From NCBI GenBank assembly GCA_031271375.1, contig JAISVU010000137.1:1-6060 (forward strand): a DNA stretch of 6,060 nt. Reading direction: 5' to 3'. A model generated the notes under the pieces. The model saw only the letters and a program-made list of their open reading frames with translations. It was not told where the DNA came from and did no database searches. The DNA is from Clostridiales bacterium (lineage in GTDB: Bacteria > Bacillota > Clostridia > Lachnospirales > WRAX01). Positions 1 through 5,447 of this stretch are shown here, piece after piece (positions within the stretch are counted from its first letter, which is position 1; every line of letters starts with the position of its first letter). A program made the translations under genes and the position numbers.

Positions 1-331
1 CGTGTCCGTTGAGAAACAGAAACCTTCTGGCACCGTGATTATACAATCCCTCGACGATCTTGTTTATTACCATGCAAAGGACATCCTGACCCAGCGACAC
101 CGTCCCCGGGAAATCCGCCAATGTGTCACATGCCCCGTAAGGAATCGGCGGAGCAATCAAAACATCCGACTGTTTTTCAATCAAGTCCAGCAGATGCGTT
201 GGGATTATGTAGTCCACACCCAGCACATTGTGGCTTCCGTGGTTCTCTATGCTGCCTATAGCGAAAATAACCGTGTCGTCTTTCGCGAAATAAGACTTCG
301 CCGCCTCGCAGGACATCCTTTCCAAACGCAT
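1..331 (-). CDS. Creatininase-family amidohydrolase, N-terminal part (runs off left edge)
   Basis: Reading the minus strand from the ATG at 331-329 gives 110 codons without a stop up to the window edge, so the C-terminal part is missing. The product fits the creatininase (creatinine amidohydrolase) family of metal-dependent cyclic-amide hydrolases. Visible signatures are GSIENHGSHNVLGVD (residues 26-40), APPIPYG (60-66), FPGTVSL (74-80) and FLNGH at the very edge (106-110). E29, H31 and D40 have the same spacing as the known metal ligands Glu34, His36 and Asp45 of Pseudomonas creatininase, and H110 matches the NGH ligand. The start is supported by AGGAG at 343-339, seven bases upstream, and by a promoter at 366-394. 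The family also includes enzymes acting on other lactams and peptide-like substrates, so the substrate cannot be named. It is transcribed away from the recombinase, and nothing here links it functionally to the switch region. Confidence 0.9.
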   Translation of the reverse strand, partial: MRLERMSCEAAKSYFAKDDTVIFAIGSIENHGSHNVLGVDYIIPTHLLDLIEKQSDVLIAPPIPYGACDTLADFPGTVSLGQDVLCMVINKIVEGLYNHGARRFLFLNGH

Positions 332-365
332 TTTACCACTCCTATAATATGTTTCCGGTGCATTT

Positions 366-394
366 ATTATAATTTATTTACCGATGTATGTCAA
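366..394 (-). promoter_or_regulatory. Sigma-A promoter of the creatininase-family gene
   Basis: On the minus strand there is a perfect -35 box TTGACA (394-389), a 17-base spacer and a perfect -10 box TATAAT (371-366). Transcription would start near 359, giving a leader of about 28 bases that contains the AGGAG ribosome binding site at 343-339. Such an exact consensus suggests strong, mainly vegetative expression. No operator-like dyad is evident around it. Confidence 0.88.
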
Positions 395-439
395 CACGTT
401 TTTATATATCATATAATATATCTTTATATACATTAGAAA

Positions 440-628
440 ATGCACAAAGAATGTAATATCGAAATAAATCTTCCTTACAATGGACGCTTCAACCTATATA
501 AGTACACTTATTTTCTTATACATGAGGTTGGACACTATATAAGCCTAAAAAATAAACTGAATTTGAAACGAAAATATATGAAAAAAATTAAAAATCTTGA
601 CAAAATAAAATTTGTGATATATAGTTAA
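440..628 (+). CDS. Doubtful small ORF with an HEVGH motif (possible metallopeptidase remnant)
   Basis: A 62-codon ORF opens directly after an in-frame TAG at 434-436 and lies wholly within AT-rich DNA. Its central part, around residues 25-34, reads YFLIHEVGHY. This resembles the HExxH zinc-binding helix of ImmA/IrrE-type and related metallopeptidases, which commonly have an HElGHy core. The rest is Lys/Asn/Ile-rich and not recognisable. There is no Shine-Dalgarno sequence before the ATG, and the 3' end overlaps the promoter of the recombinase gene. A complete metallopeptidase domain needs much more than 62 residues, so this is either a decayed remnant or a chance ORF. It is listed because the motif is specific, not because expression is likely. 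Confidence 0.2.
   Translation: MHKECNIEINLPYNGRFNLYKYTYFLIHEVGHYISLKNKLNLKRKYMKKIKNLDKIKFVIYS
597..625 (+). promoter_or_regulatory. Probable sigma-A promoter of the recombinase gene
   Basis: A perfect -35 box TTGACA (597-602) is followed by 17 bases and TATAGT (620-625), a five-of-six match to the -10 consensus. Transcription would begin near 632 and leave a leader of about 90 bases before the recombinase ATG at 726. With no clear terminator between the recombinase and the downstream surface-protein gene, read-through from here is a possible second route of expression for that gene. Confidence 0.65.
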
Positions 629-712
629 TGGTAACGATGTGCGGCCATACATTTTATTATTAATTTATGGGAGGGATTAGCCGTTATTTGCTCTGTAGAA
701 AATATTTTTTAC

Positions 713-717
713 GGAGG
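713..717 (+). promoter_or_regulatory. Ribosome binding site of the recombinase gene
   Basis: GGAGG lies eight bases upstream of the ATG at 726. It fixes this start over the internal methionines. Confidence 0.85.
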
Positions 718-725
718 TTTTAAGA

Positions 726-1352
726 ATGAACATCGGAACCGCATACGGATACGCCAGGGTTTCCAGCCGCGACCAGCACGCGGACAGGCAGATTGCCGCG
801 CTTAGTGCCTTTGGGGTAACGGAAGAGAACGTCTTCCTGGATAAGCTGTCCGGCAAGGACTTTAACCGCCCCGCGTACAGGCGCATGGTTAAAAAACTGA
901 AACCCGGCGACACGCTCGCCGTTAAGAGCATTGACAGGCTGGGAAGAAACTATGGGGAGATCCTCGAACAGTGGCGCATTATCACTAAAGAGAAAAAAGC
1001 GGCGATAGTGGTAATTGATATGCCGCTGCTGGACACGCGCCAAAAGGAGCGCGACCTCACGGGGACGCTGATTGCCGATATCGTGCTGCAGCTGTTGAGC
1101 TATGTAGCCCAAACCGAACGCGAATTCATCCATTCGCGCCAGGCCGAGGGCATTGCGGCGGCTAAGGAGCGGGGGGTTAAATTCGGAAGGGAGCCTATGG
1201 AACGGCCCGCCGTCTTCAACGAGCTGAGGGAGGCATGGAAGAATAATACGATAACGGCGCGGTGCGCGGCCCAAACGATGGGGATTACTCACAGGACTTT
1301 CTTAAAATGGGTCTTGGAAAAAGCGGATCGCGGCGACGAAGGTACACCTTGA
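726..1352 (+). CDS. Serine recombinase, resolvase/invertase family
   Basis: This 208-residue protein has the full length and domain order of small serine recombinases. The N-terminal catalytic domain begins YGYARVSSRDQ, with nucleophile S13 and R11. The DRLGR motif supplies D70, R71 and R74, and a long E helix runs through about 107-139. The C-terminal arm and helix-turn-helix DNA-binding domain span about 160-197 (ITARCAAQTMGITHRTFLKW). All expected catalytic residues are present, so it should be active. Family members cut both strands at two sites with a 2-base stagger and rejoin them, causing resolution or inversion. The 3' end of the gene lies inside one of two palindromic 28-bp sites that flank a leftward promoter (see 1331-1433). 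The simplest inference is that it is an invertase acting on those sites to switch the SLH gene. Resolvase activity on a separate element cannot be excluded, because invertases and resolvases are not separable by these motifs alone. Confidence 0.96.
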   Translation: MNIGTAYGYARVSSRDQHADRQIAALSAFGVTEENVFLDKLSGKDFNRPAYRRMVKKLKPGDTLAVKSIDRLGRNYGEILEQWRIITKEKKAAIVVIDMPLLDTRQKERDLTGTLIADIVLQLLSYVAQTEREFIHSRQAEGIAAAKERGVKFGREPMERPAVFNELREAWKNNTITARCAAQTMGITHRTFLKWVLEKADRGDEGTP

Positions 1353-1358
1353 TATCCG
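1331..1358. repeat. Candidate recombination site L (28-bp palindrome, centre AC)
   Basis: The left half is CGGCGACGAAGGT, the centre is AC (1344-1345) and the right half is ACCTTGATATCCG. The inner five and outer three bases of each arm are complementary. Three further pairs continue outside it (1328-1361), so twelve of sixteen arm positions match overall. It overlaps the last codons and stop of the recombinase gene. Its length and two-base centre match the usual crossover site of small serine recombinases (28 bp for resolvase site I, 26 bp for Hin/Gin sites). It matches the site at 1406-1433 at 22 of 28 positions read directly and 21 of 28 read inverted. Confidence 0.6.
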
Positions 1359-1418
1359 CGAGTAATATATATTGTACCACTAATGTAAATATATGTCAAG
1401 ACCTTCGGCTACGAAAGT
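1346..1418. other. Candidate invertible promoter segment
   Basis: This 73-base segment lies between the centres of the two palindromic sites and holds one strong promoter, on the minus strand at 1371-1399. As sequenced, the promoter points into the 3' end of the recombinase gene. Inversion would make it read rightwards, with about 62 bases between the -10 box and the SLH start codon. It would also turn the recombinase C-terminus from EGTP-stop into EGTLS-stop, leaving the enzyme intact. The geometry is visible in the sequence, but inversion itself is inferred. The segment is shorter than the invertible promoters I know of, which is the main reason for caution. Confidence 0.5.
1371..1399 (-). 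promoter_or_regulatory. Leftward sigma-A promoter between recombinase and SLH genes
   Basis: On the minus strand there is a perfect -35 TTGACA (1399-1394), a 17-base spacer and TACAAT (1376-1371), a five-of-six match to the -10 box. In this orientation the transcript would start near 1364 and run antisense through the recombinase gene, where no leftward gene exists. That makes it an orphan promoter unless the segment inverts or the antisense RNA itself is the product. It lies midway between the two palindromic sites. Confidence 0.75.
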
Positions 1419-1433
1419 GTACCTTTGTATCCG
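1406..1433. repeat. Candidate recombination site R (28-bp palindrome, centre GT)
   Basis: The left half is CGGCTACGAAAGT, the centre is GT (1419-1420) and the right half is ACCTTTGTATCCG. Ten of thirteen arm positions pair across the centre. The centre is 75 bases, about seven helical turns, from that of the site at 1331-1358. GT is the reverse complement of that site's AC, so the two would give matching sticky ends only in inverted alignment. It lies just upstream of the SLH gene's ribosome binding site. Confidence 0.6.
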
Positions 1434-1444
1434 CTAATCAGAGC

Positions 1445-1449
1445 GGAGG
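1445..1449 (+). promoter_or_regulatory. Ribosome binding site of the SLH protein gene
   Basis: GGAGG lies six bases upstream of the ATG at 1456 and supports that start, which is followed at once by a signal peptide. The site is outside the putative invertible segment and so is kept in both orientations. Confidence 0.88.
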
Positions 1450-1455
1450 TATCGC

Positions 1456-4400
1456 ATGAAGTATTCCGGCAAGAGGATCAAGGCCTGTCTCGCGGTATTT
1501 ACCGCCATTGTTCTATGCCTGGCAATGGCGACGAGTGCGGCGGCCCAGTTCACGGACATCGAAGGGCATTGGGCGCAAAGCGCTGTTGAGAAGTGGAGCG
1601 GACTTGGGGTGATTCCTGAGGACGGGGGTTATTTCAGGCCCGACGAAAACATCACAGTCGCCGAGTTCGCGGCAATGCTGGATAAGATTATGGGCTACCG
1701 GGTCGCCGCGCAGGGCGCGTATGCCGATTTGGAGGGCTCCAGCCAGGACGTTATGCTCCGGGCCATCGCCGCGGGGTATCTAAGCGCCGACAGAAGCGGC
1801 AATGTAAACCCCAACGCCGCGCTGACGCGCCACGGCATGGCCGTCATCCTCGCCAATGTATTTAAACTGCAGGCCGTGCCGGGGAAGACCACGTTCACCG
1901 ACGACGCGGACATCCCCGCCTATGCGCGGACCGCCGTTAAGGCCCTGCAGAAGAATACGGTAATCACAGGGTTCCAAACCGATAACGGGTACGAGTTCCG
2001 GCCAAACAACAACGTCACCAGGGCTGAGGCCGTAGTATTTATCGAGATGCTGGCGAAGAACCTCATCAGCGAAGCCGGCACATACACCAAAGACGTATCG
2101 GGCACCCTCATCATAAACACTACCGGCGTTACGCTGAACGGCGTGAGTATCAGCGGAGACCTTATCCTTGCCGAAGGCATCGGCGACGGGGACATTACCC
2201 TCAGAGGCGTTACCGTCGCGGGGACGACCTATGTAAACGGCGGCGGCCAGAATACAATAACTATCTCGGGCGGCACCAGCTTGAACACAGTGATCGTCAG
2301 CAAGGACGGCGGCGAACCCGTGCGGATGAAGTTTTCCGACGATTCGTCGGCACTGAACATCCTAGTCCGCCCGAACAGAGGGCTGATCGTCAGCGGCGGC
2401 AGCGTCGCCTCTTTGACGGTGGAGGCCAACGCCGATATCGTAATAGCCGACGGAGCGACCGTCAACAGAATAGTCGTCAACGGAGACGGCACCGAGATAA
2501 CGATTCAAAAGGGCAGCGTTATCGAAACCCTGAGGATCAGCGCCGACGGCGTAACCGTTACCAGCGACGGCGAGGTTAAACACTTCGTTAACGCCAGCGG
2601 CGACCCCAACGTCAAGATAACCACTTCAACCGCTTCGGTATCTAACATAGACGCGCCAAGCAAGCCGGATACATCCGAGAATCCCCCGGTATCCTCAACG
2701 CCGGTTCCGCCTGCAACTGACCCTGGCCCCGGCCCCGGCCCGAACGAGCCGCCGGTAATCCCGCCGGACCCTGCGGCGGGAGCCAAAGCGGAGCTTGCGA
2801 AGTTCAAAGCCCCGTCCGCGGCCAGCCTGGCGCTGGCAAACAACCTTAACACCGTGGGCGACCTTACGGACGCCATTCTGGCCGCCTCGCCCGGGCTTAA
2901 CACCGGAAGCGGCGTGAACCAGTACGGTTACTGGATCCGCGTTTATGAGGCGGCGTCCGGCGGCGATCCCCTGGTGGGTACTGCGGTCTTAAAGGCTCAG
3001 GCCTATTATGCAGCCTTCGAGGTATGGCATAACACGAACACAACCGTGAATAGGGCCGCCAGCGCGTACCGGATGGCTTTGTATGTAACGTCTCCCGGCG
3101 TGGTTGATCCGGCGGCGGGCGCAAAAGCGCAGCTTGCCAAAGTCGTTGTGCCAGGCGCGGCGCAGTTGGTGCTTGCCAACGGCGCGAACACCGTGCAAAC
3201 CTTGATGAACACGTTGAATTCAGCCGCCGTAGGCTTCGACCAGTCATACAACCTATGGTATAAGGTGTATGAAACGGCTGCGGGCGGGGAAGCCCTTTCC
3301 GCCGGAGCGGTTCTGACGGCGCGGACTTATTATGTGTATGTCTTGGTTGAGGAAAAAGCCAATCCCACCGTAAACTTCGCGGAAAGCGCCGCCCGGCTTG
3401 CCGTGCCTGTTACCGAGGCTGGCGATACCGACCCCGCGGCGGGGGCGAAGGCCCTTATCGCCAAGTACGGCACGCCGACCGCCGAAATGCTGCGGCTGGC
3501 CGACGGGGTAAATACCGTGCAGGAGGTTTATTACAAGGCTCTAAGGCTTACATTTCCCCAGGACGAGATAGAGGGCGCCTTTGACATAAACGATCCTGAC
3601 GGATATACGGCCCGTTGGCATTACTCCAGGGTTCCGTACTTTATTAACGGAAACACCGCCACCTGGGACAACACTTATAGGGGAGATGAGATACTGCGTC
3701 CCGGCGTTATCTATATCAGCTTATGGGTTGAAAGCAACGCAAACCCGCTTGTGGACAGGGCCGAAAAGGTATTTGAGATGAATGTTACGGCTACCCCTGA
3801 TTATGTGGATCCGGCGGCGGGTTCGGCGGCGTTGTTCGTAAAGCTCAAGACGCCTTCGGCGGAAGCCTTAAAACTGGCTAACGGAGCGCTGGCAGTGACG
3901 GAACTCGGCTTCGCGATAAGGGATACGGCCGAGGGCGACTGGCCTGATGAATATGAATGGTGGGCGGATTATTACGCCACGCCCGACGGCGTCGAAATGC
4001 TTCCTTATGAAACCGTAATGATACCGGGCGCTACGTATTACGTCTCATATGGGGTGCGGAGCAAAACCAACCCCAATGATTATACAAGATCGACGGTGAG
4101 AATGGCGCTGACAGTGACGGAGCTGACCGGCAACTTCAACGATGGGGCGATGGCGTTGCTCGCAGGGTTTAGGGAACCTTCCGCCGAGGCTTTGAAACTC
4201 GCTAACGGAACGCTGACGGTGACGGAACTCGGCAACGCGATTAGGGACACGGTTGAGGGCGACTGGCCGGAAGGATATAACTGGTGGGCGGATTATTACG
4301 CCGCTCCCACCGGCGGAGAAATGCTCCCTTATGACACCATACTAATACCGGGTAGTACGTATTACGTCCAGTATGGGGTGTGGCACAGCGCCAACCGCCG

Positions 4401-5166
4401 GGATTACGCCGAATCGACCGTGAGGATGGCGCTGACGGTGACGGAGCTGACCGGCAACCTCAACGACGGGGCGATGGCGGAGCCGGCTAAGTTTACCGCT
4501 CCGGATCCGCTAAGGCTTGCTTTTGCCGACGGGTATACGACCATCGAGGGAACCCTTAATAATTACCGTTTCTGGATGAAGCCCGGCGAGCGGTTGGATT
4601 ATGACAATTATAACTGGTTCTTAGGGGTTTATGACGTGAAAGAAGGCGGCGAGCCGATTGACACAGCAAATACGCCGATAGCGGAGGGTGTTTATTACTT
4701 CAGCATCAGAGTGGAAAATAGGACGGGACCCAGCGATACGGCGGAATTTAGCGAAAGGGTTGAGTTCCGCGTAACCAAGGCTCTCGGGGCGGAAGCCCTG
4801 GTTGGAATGCTGACCCCGCCGCCCGCGTCCGACTTGGTTATGGCAGACGGCCAAAACGACATCACAGATCTGTACACGAGCGTGATGGATTACATGTACT
4901 ACAACTTCCCAATGGATCAGTATAATTACCACATATGGATCCATTATGACCAGACGGGCGGCAACGAAAGGCCATACAATGACACCGTTTTGCCCCCCTA
5001 TACTTACTACGCGGAGATCCAGCTCACTAACAGGTATAATGCGGCGGATACCGCGACGACGCCGGTATGGCTTGCGCTGCCCGTTACGGCTCCCGCCGGC
5101 GTAACGGCCGCCGAGTTTATGGGTTTTCCGGATATTGATGCGGCGGCTGACGATCCCGCCGCGTAA
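1456..5166 (+). CDS. Secreted SLH-domain surface protein with seven internal repeats
   Basis: This 1236-residue protein has a signal peptide (residues 1-30: positive KYSGKRIK, hydrophobic core, AAA cleavage before Q31). Three SLH domains follow, at about 32-78 (FTDIEGHWA), 89-138 and 147-203 (VTRAEAVVF). In Firmicutes such triplets anchor proteins to pyruvylated secondary cell-wall polymer. Residues 208-398 are short Gly/Val/Ile/Thr beta-strand repeats (ISGDLILAEG, ITLRGVTVAG) typical of a beta-solenoid in clostridial SLH proteins. A Pro-rich linker (399-437) leads into seven repeats, starting near 438, 551, 659, 785, 895, 1003 and 1111 and often opening with DPAAG. No catalytic motif, sortase signal or transmembrane anchor is seen, so the role is probably structural or adhesive at the cell surface. 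No convincing plus-strand promoter is visible just upstream. Expression may depend on promoter inversion or on read-through from the recombinase promoter. A terminator follows at 5186-5225. Confidence 0.95.
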   Translation: MKYSGKRIKACLAVFTAIVLCLAMATSAAAQFTDIEGHWAQSAVEKWSGLGVIPEDGGYFRPDENITVAEFAAMLDKIMGYRVAAQGAYADLEGSSQDVMLRAIAAGYLSADRSGNVNPNAALTRHGMAVILANVFKLQAVPGKTTFTDDADIPAYARTAVKALQKNTVITGFQTDNGYEFRPNNNVTRAEAVVFIEMLAKNLISEAGTYTKDVSGTLIINTTGVTLNGVSISGDLILAEGIGDGDITLRGVTVAGTTYVNGGGQNTITISGGTSLNTVIVSKDGGEPVRMKFSDDSSALNILVRPNRGLIVSGGSVASLTVEANADIVIADGATVNRIVVNGDGTEITIQKGSVIETLRISADGVTVTSDGEVKHFVNASGDPNVKITTSTASVSNIDAPSKPDTSENPPVSSTPVPPATDPGPGPGPNEPPVIPPDPAAGAKAELAKFKAPSAASLALANNLNTVGDLTDAILAASPGLNTGSGVNQYGYWIRVYEAASGGDPLVGTAVLKAQAYYAAFEVWHNTNTTVNRAASAYRMALYVTSPGVVDPAAGAKAQLAKVVVPGAAQLVLANGANTVQTLMNTLNSAAVGFDQSYNLWYKVYETAAGGEALSAGAVLTARTYYVYVLVEEKANPTVNFAESAARLAVPVTEAGDTDPAAGAKALIAKYGTPTAEMLRLADGVNTVQEVYYKALRLTFPQDEIEGAFDINDPDGYTARWHYSRVPYFINGNTATWDNTYRGDEILRPGVIYISLWVESNANPLVDRAEKVFEMNVTATPDYVDPAAGSAALFVKLKTPSAEALKLANGALAVTELGFAIRDTAEGDWPDEYEWWADYYATPDGVEMLPYETVMIPGATYYVSYGVRSKTNPNDYTRSTVRMALTVTELTGNFNDGAMALLAGFREPSAEALKLANGTLTVTELGNAIRDTVEGDWPEGYNWWADYYAAPTGGEMLPYDTILIPGSTYYVQYGVWHSANRRDYAESTVRMALTVTELTGNLNDGAMAEPAKFTAPDPLRLAFADGYTTIEGTLNNYRFWMKPGERLDYDNYNWFLGVYDVKEGGEPIDTANTPIAEGVYYFSIRVENRTGPSDTAEFSERVEFRVTKALGAEALVGMLTPPPASDLVMADGQNDITDLYTSVMDYMYYNFPMDQYNYHIWIHYDQTGGNERPYNDTVLPPYTYYAEIQLTNRYNAADTATTPVWLALPVTAPAGVTAAEFMGFPDIDAAADDPAA
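2767..5103 (+). repeat. Seven tandem protein repeats encoded in the SLH gene
   Basis: Seven units begin near 2767, 3106, 3430, 3808, 4138, 4462 and 4786 and encode about 113, 108, 126, 110, 108, 109 and 105 residues. Shared marks are an opening (D)PAAGAKA or NDGAMA with a downstream Lys or Phe-Pro, then LA(N/D)G.NTV near residue 25. A central aromatic stretch follows (YNWWADYY or LWYKVYE type), then a (G/A).(T/V)YY strand, and the unit closes with a (M)AL.VT strand. This looks like a beta-sandwich (Ig-like) extracellular module, but I do not recognise a named family. Unit 3 carries an insertion, and units 6 and 7 are the most diverged. Confidence 0.85.
3808..4461 (+). repeat. Recently duplicated pair of repeat units (units 4 and 5)
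   Basis: Units 4 (3808-4137) and 5 (4138-4461) are much closer to each other than to any other pair. They share AEALKLANG, TVTELG, AIRDT, EGDWP, WWADYYA and STVRMALTVTELTGN in the same order, and long runs of identical bases such as GCGGATTATTACGCC. The near-identity extends past the end of unit 5 into the first codons of unit 6 (GTGACGGAGCTGACCGGCAA, then NDGAMA). This points to a tandem duplication of about 324 bp. Confidence 0.85.
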
Positions 5167-5233
5167 TCTCTCGCCAGTTTTAACGACAAGAATCCTGGGC
5201 AGGCTTTCCTTCCCAGGATTTTTATACGGTTTG
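5151..5233 (+). repeat. 83-bp direct repeat, copy 1 (gene end plus terminator)
   Basis: This copy starts within the last codons of the SLH gene (the Asp-Pro-Ala-Ala codons), includes the TAA stop and covers the terminator hairpin. It matches positions 5321-5403 at 79 of 83 bases with a constant offset of 170. The differences are at 5165, 5172, 5187 and 5221. Confidence 0.9.
5186..5225 (+). terminator. Rho-independent terminator of the SLH gene
   Basis: The core stem AATCCTGGG/CCCAGGATT is perfect and extends outwards through a G-U pair. The loop is 12 bases, and a T-run (TTTTT) begins at the base of the right arm. It lies about 20 bases after the stop codon. Confidence 0.8.
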
Positions 5234-5320
5234 AAATTTTGCAAAAATCTTTAAACCCTTACACACAGAGACACGGAGGCACAGAGAGAAAAGACCATTA
5301 TTGCCGCAAGCCTGTCCCGC
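5234..5320. other. Spacer between the two terminator repeats, with 8-bp tandem units
   Basis: No gene is evident here. Three consecutive 8-base units (ACACAGAG, ACACGGAG, GCACAGAG) lie at 5263-5286, preceded by an A/T-rich stretch containing TTTAAACCC. From memory, similar ACACAGAGG-type intergenic repeats are scattered in other bacterial genomes. That makes this a probable dispersed non-coding repeat, but copy number cannot be judged from one window. Confidence 0.5.
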
Positions 5321-5403
5321 CGATCCCGCCGCGTTATCTCTAGCCAGTTTTAACGATAAGAATCCTGGGCAGGCTTTCCTTCCCAGGATTCTTATACGGT
5401 TTG
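5321..5403 (+). repeat. 83-bp direct repeat, copy 2
   Basis: This is a second copy of the SLH gene end and terminator, at a fixed offset of 170 bases from copy 1. The stop codon TAA of copy 1 is TTA here, so the remnant is no longer a gene end. Presence of coding-end sequence outside any gene shows that it arose by duplication or by recombination with the tail of a related gene. Confidence 0.9.
5356..5395 (+). terminator. Second terminator-like hairpin
   Basis: ATAAGAATCCTGGG (5356-5369) and CCCAGGATTCTTAT (5382-5395) form a perfect 14-base-pair stem with a 12-base loop. The pairing is better than in copy 1, but the T-run is interrupted. It may act as a back-up terminator for the SLH gene. 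Confidence 0.6.
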
Positions 5404-5447
5404 GAGGTTGATATGAGGGTTTTGCGCCGCTTTGGCAGCGTAAGCAC

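Larger units (their letters stand above)
332..725. other. AT-rich intergenic region between divergent genes
   Basis: This stretch of nearly 400 bases separates the leftward creatininase-family gene from the rightward recombinase gene and is far richer in A+T than the genes on either side. It holds the leftward promoter (366-394), the rightward recombinase promoter (597-625), the recombinase ribosome binding site (713-717) and one doubtful ORF (440-628). No RNA gene, terminator or long repeat was seen. The 28-bp palindromic sites found downstream of the recombinase have no recognisable copy here. Confidence 0.7.

Noticed and set aside
2..436. Plus-strand ORF of 144 codons at the left edge
   Set aside because: It is antisense to the creatininase-family gene, whose motifs, ribosome binding site and promoter are all on the minus strand. 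The plus-strand translation has no recognisable features.
667..723. 18-codon ORF ending just before the recombinase start, possible leader peptide
   Set aside because: It has no ribosome binding site of its own and no attenuator-like structure. Overlap with the recombinase ribosome binding site is easily accidental.
720..1292. Minus-strand ORF of 190 codons opposite the recombinase
   Set aside because: The plus strand encodes a complete serine recombinase with all catalytic residues. The minus-strand frame is a GC-driven shadow, although the promoter at 1371-1399 would transcribe it.
1361..1405. A plus-strand promoter for the SLH gene in the present orientation
   Set aside because: The best combinations (TTGTAC with TATGTC, or TTGATA with TATATT) have wrong spacing or poor matches, so none was annotated.
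1331..1433. Reading the two palindromes as a Tn3-type res site or as simple operators
   Set aside because: This is not excluded, but it explains less. Res sites usually have three subsites and lie upstream of the resolvase gene, whereas here two sites lie downstream and flank an orphan promoter. Plain operators would not need opposed AC/GT centres. I kept inversion as the leading idea with moderate confidence.
1695..5244. Several minus-strand ORFs of 60-207 codons inside the SLH gene
   Set aside because: All are opposite a continuous 1236-codon gene with clear domains. They have no ribosome binding sites or family motifs that I could see.
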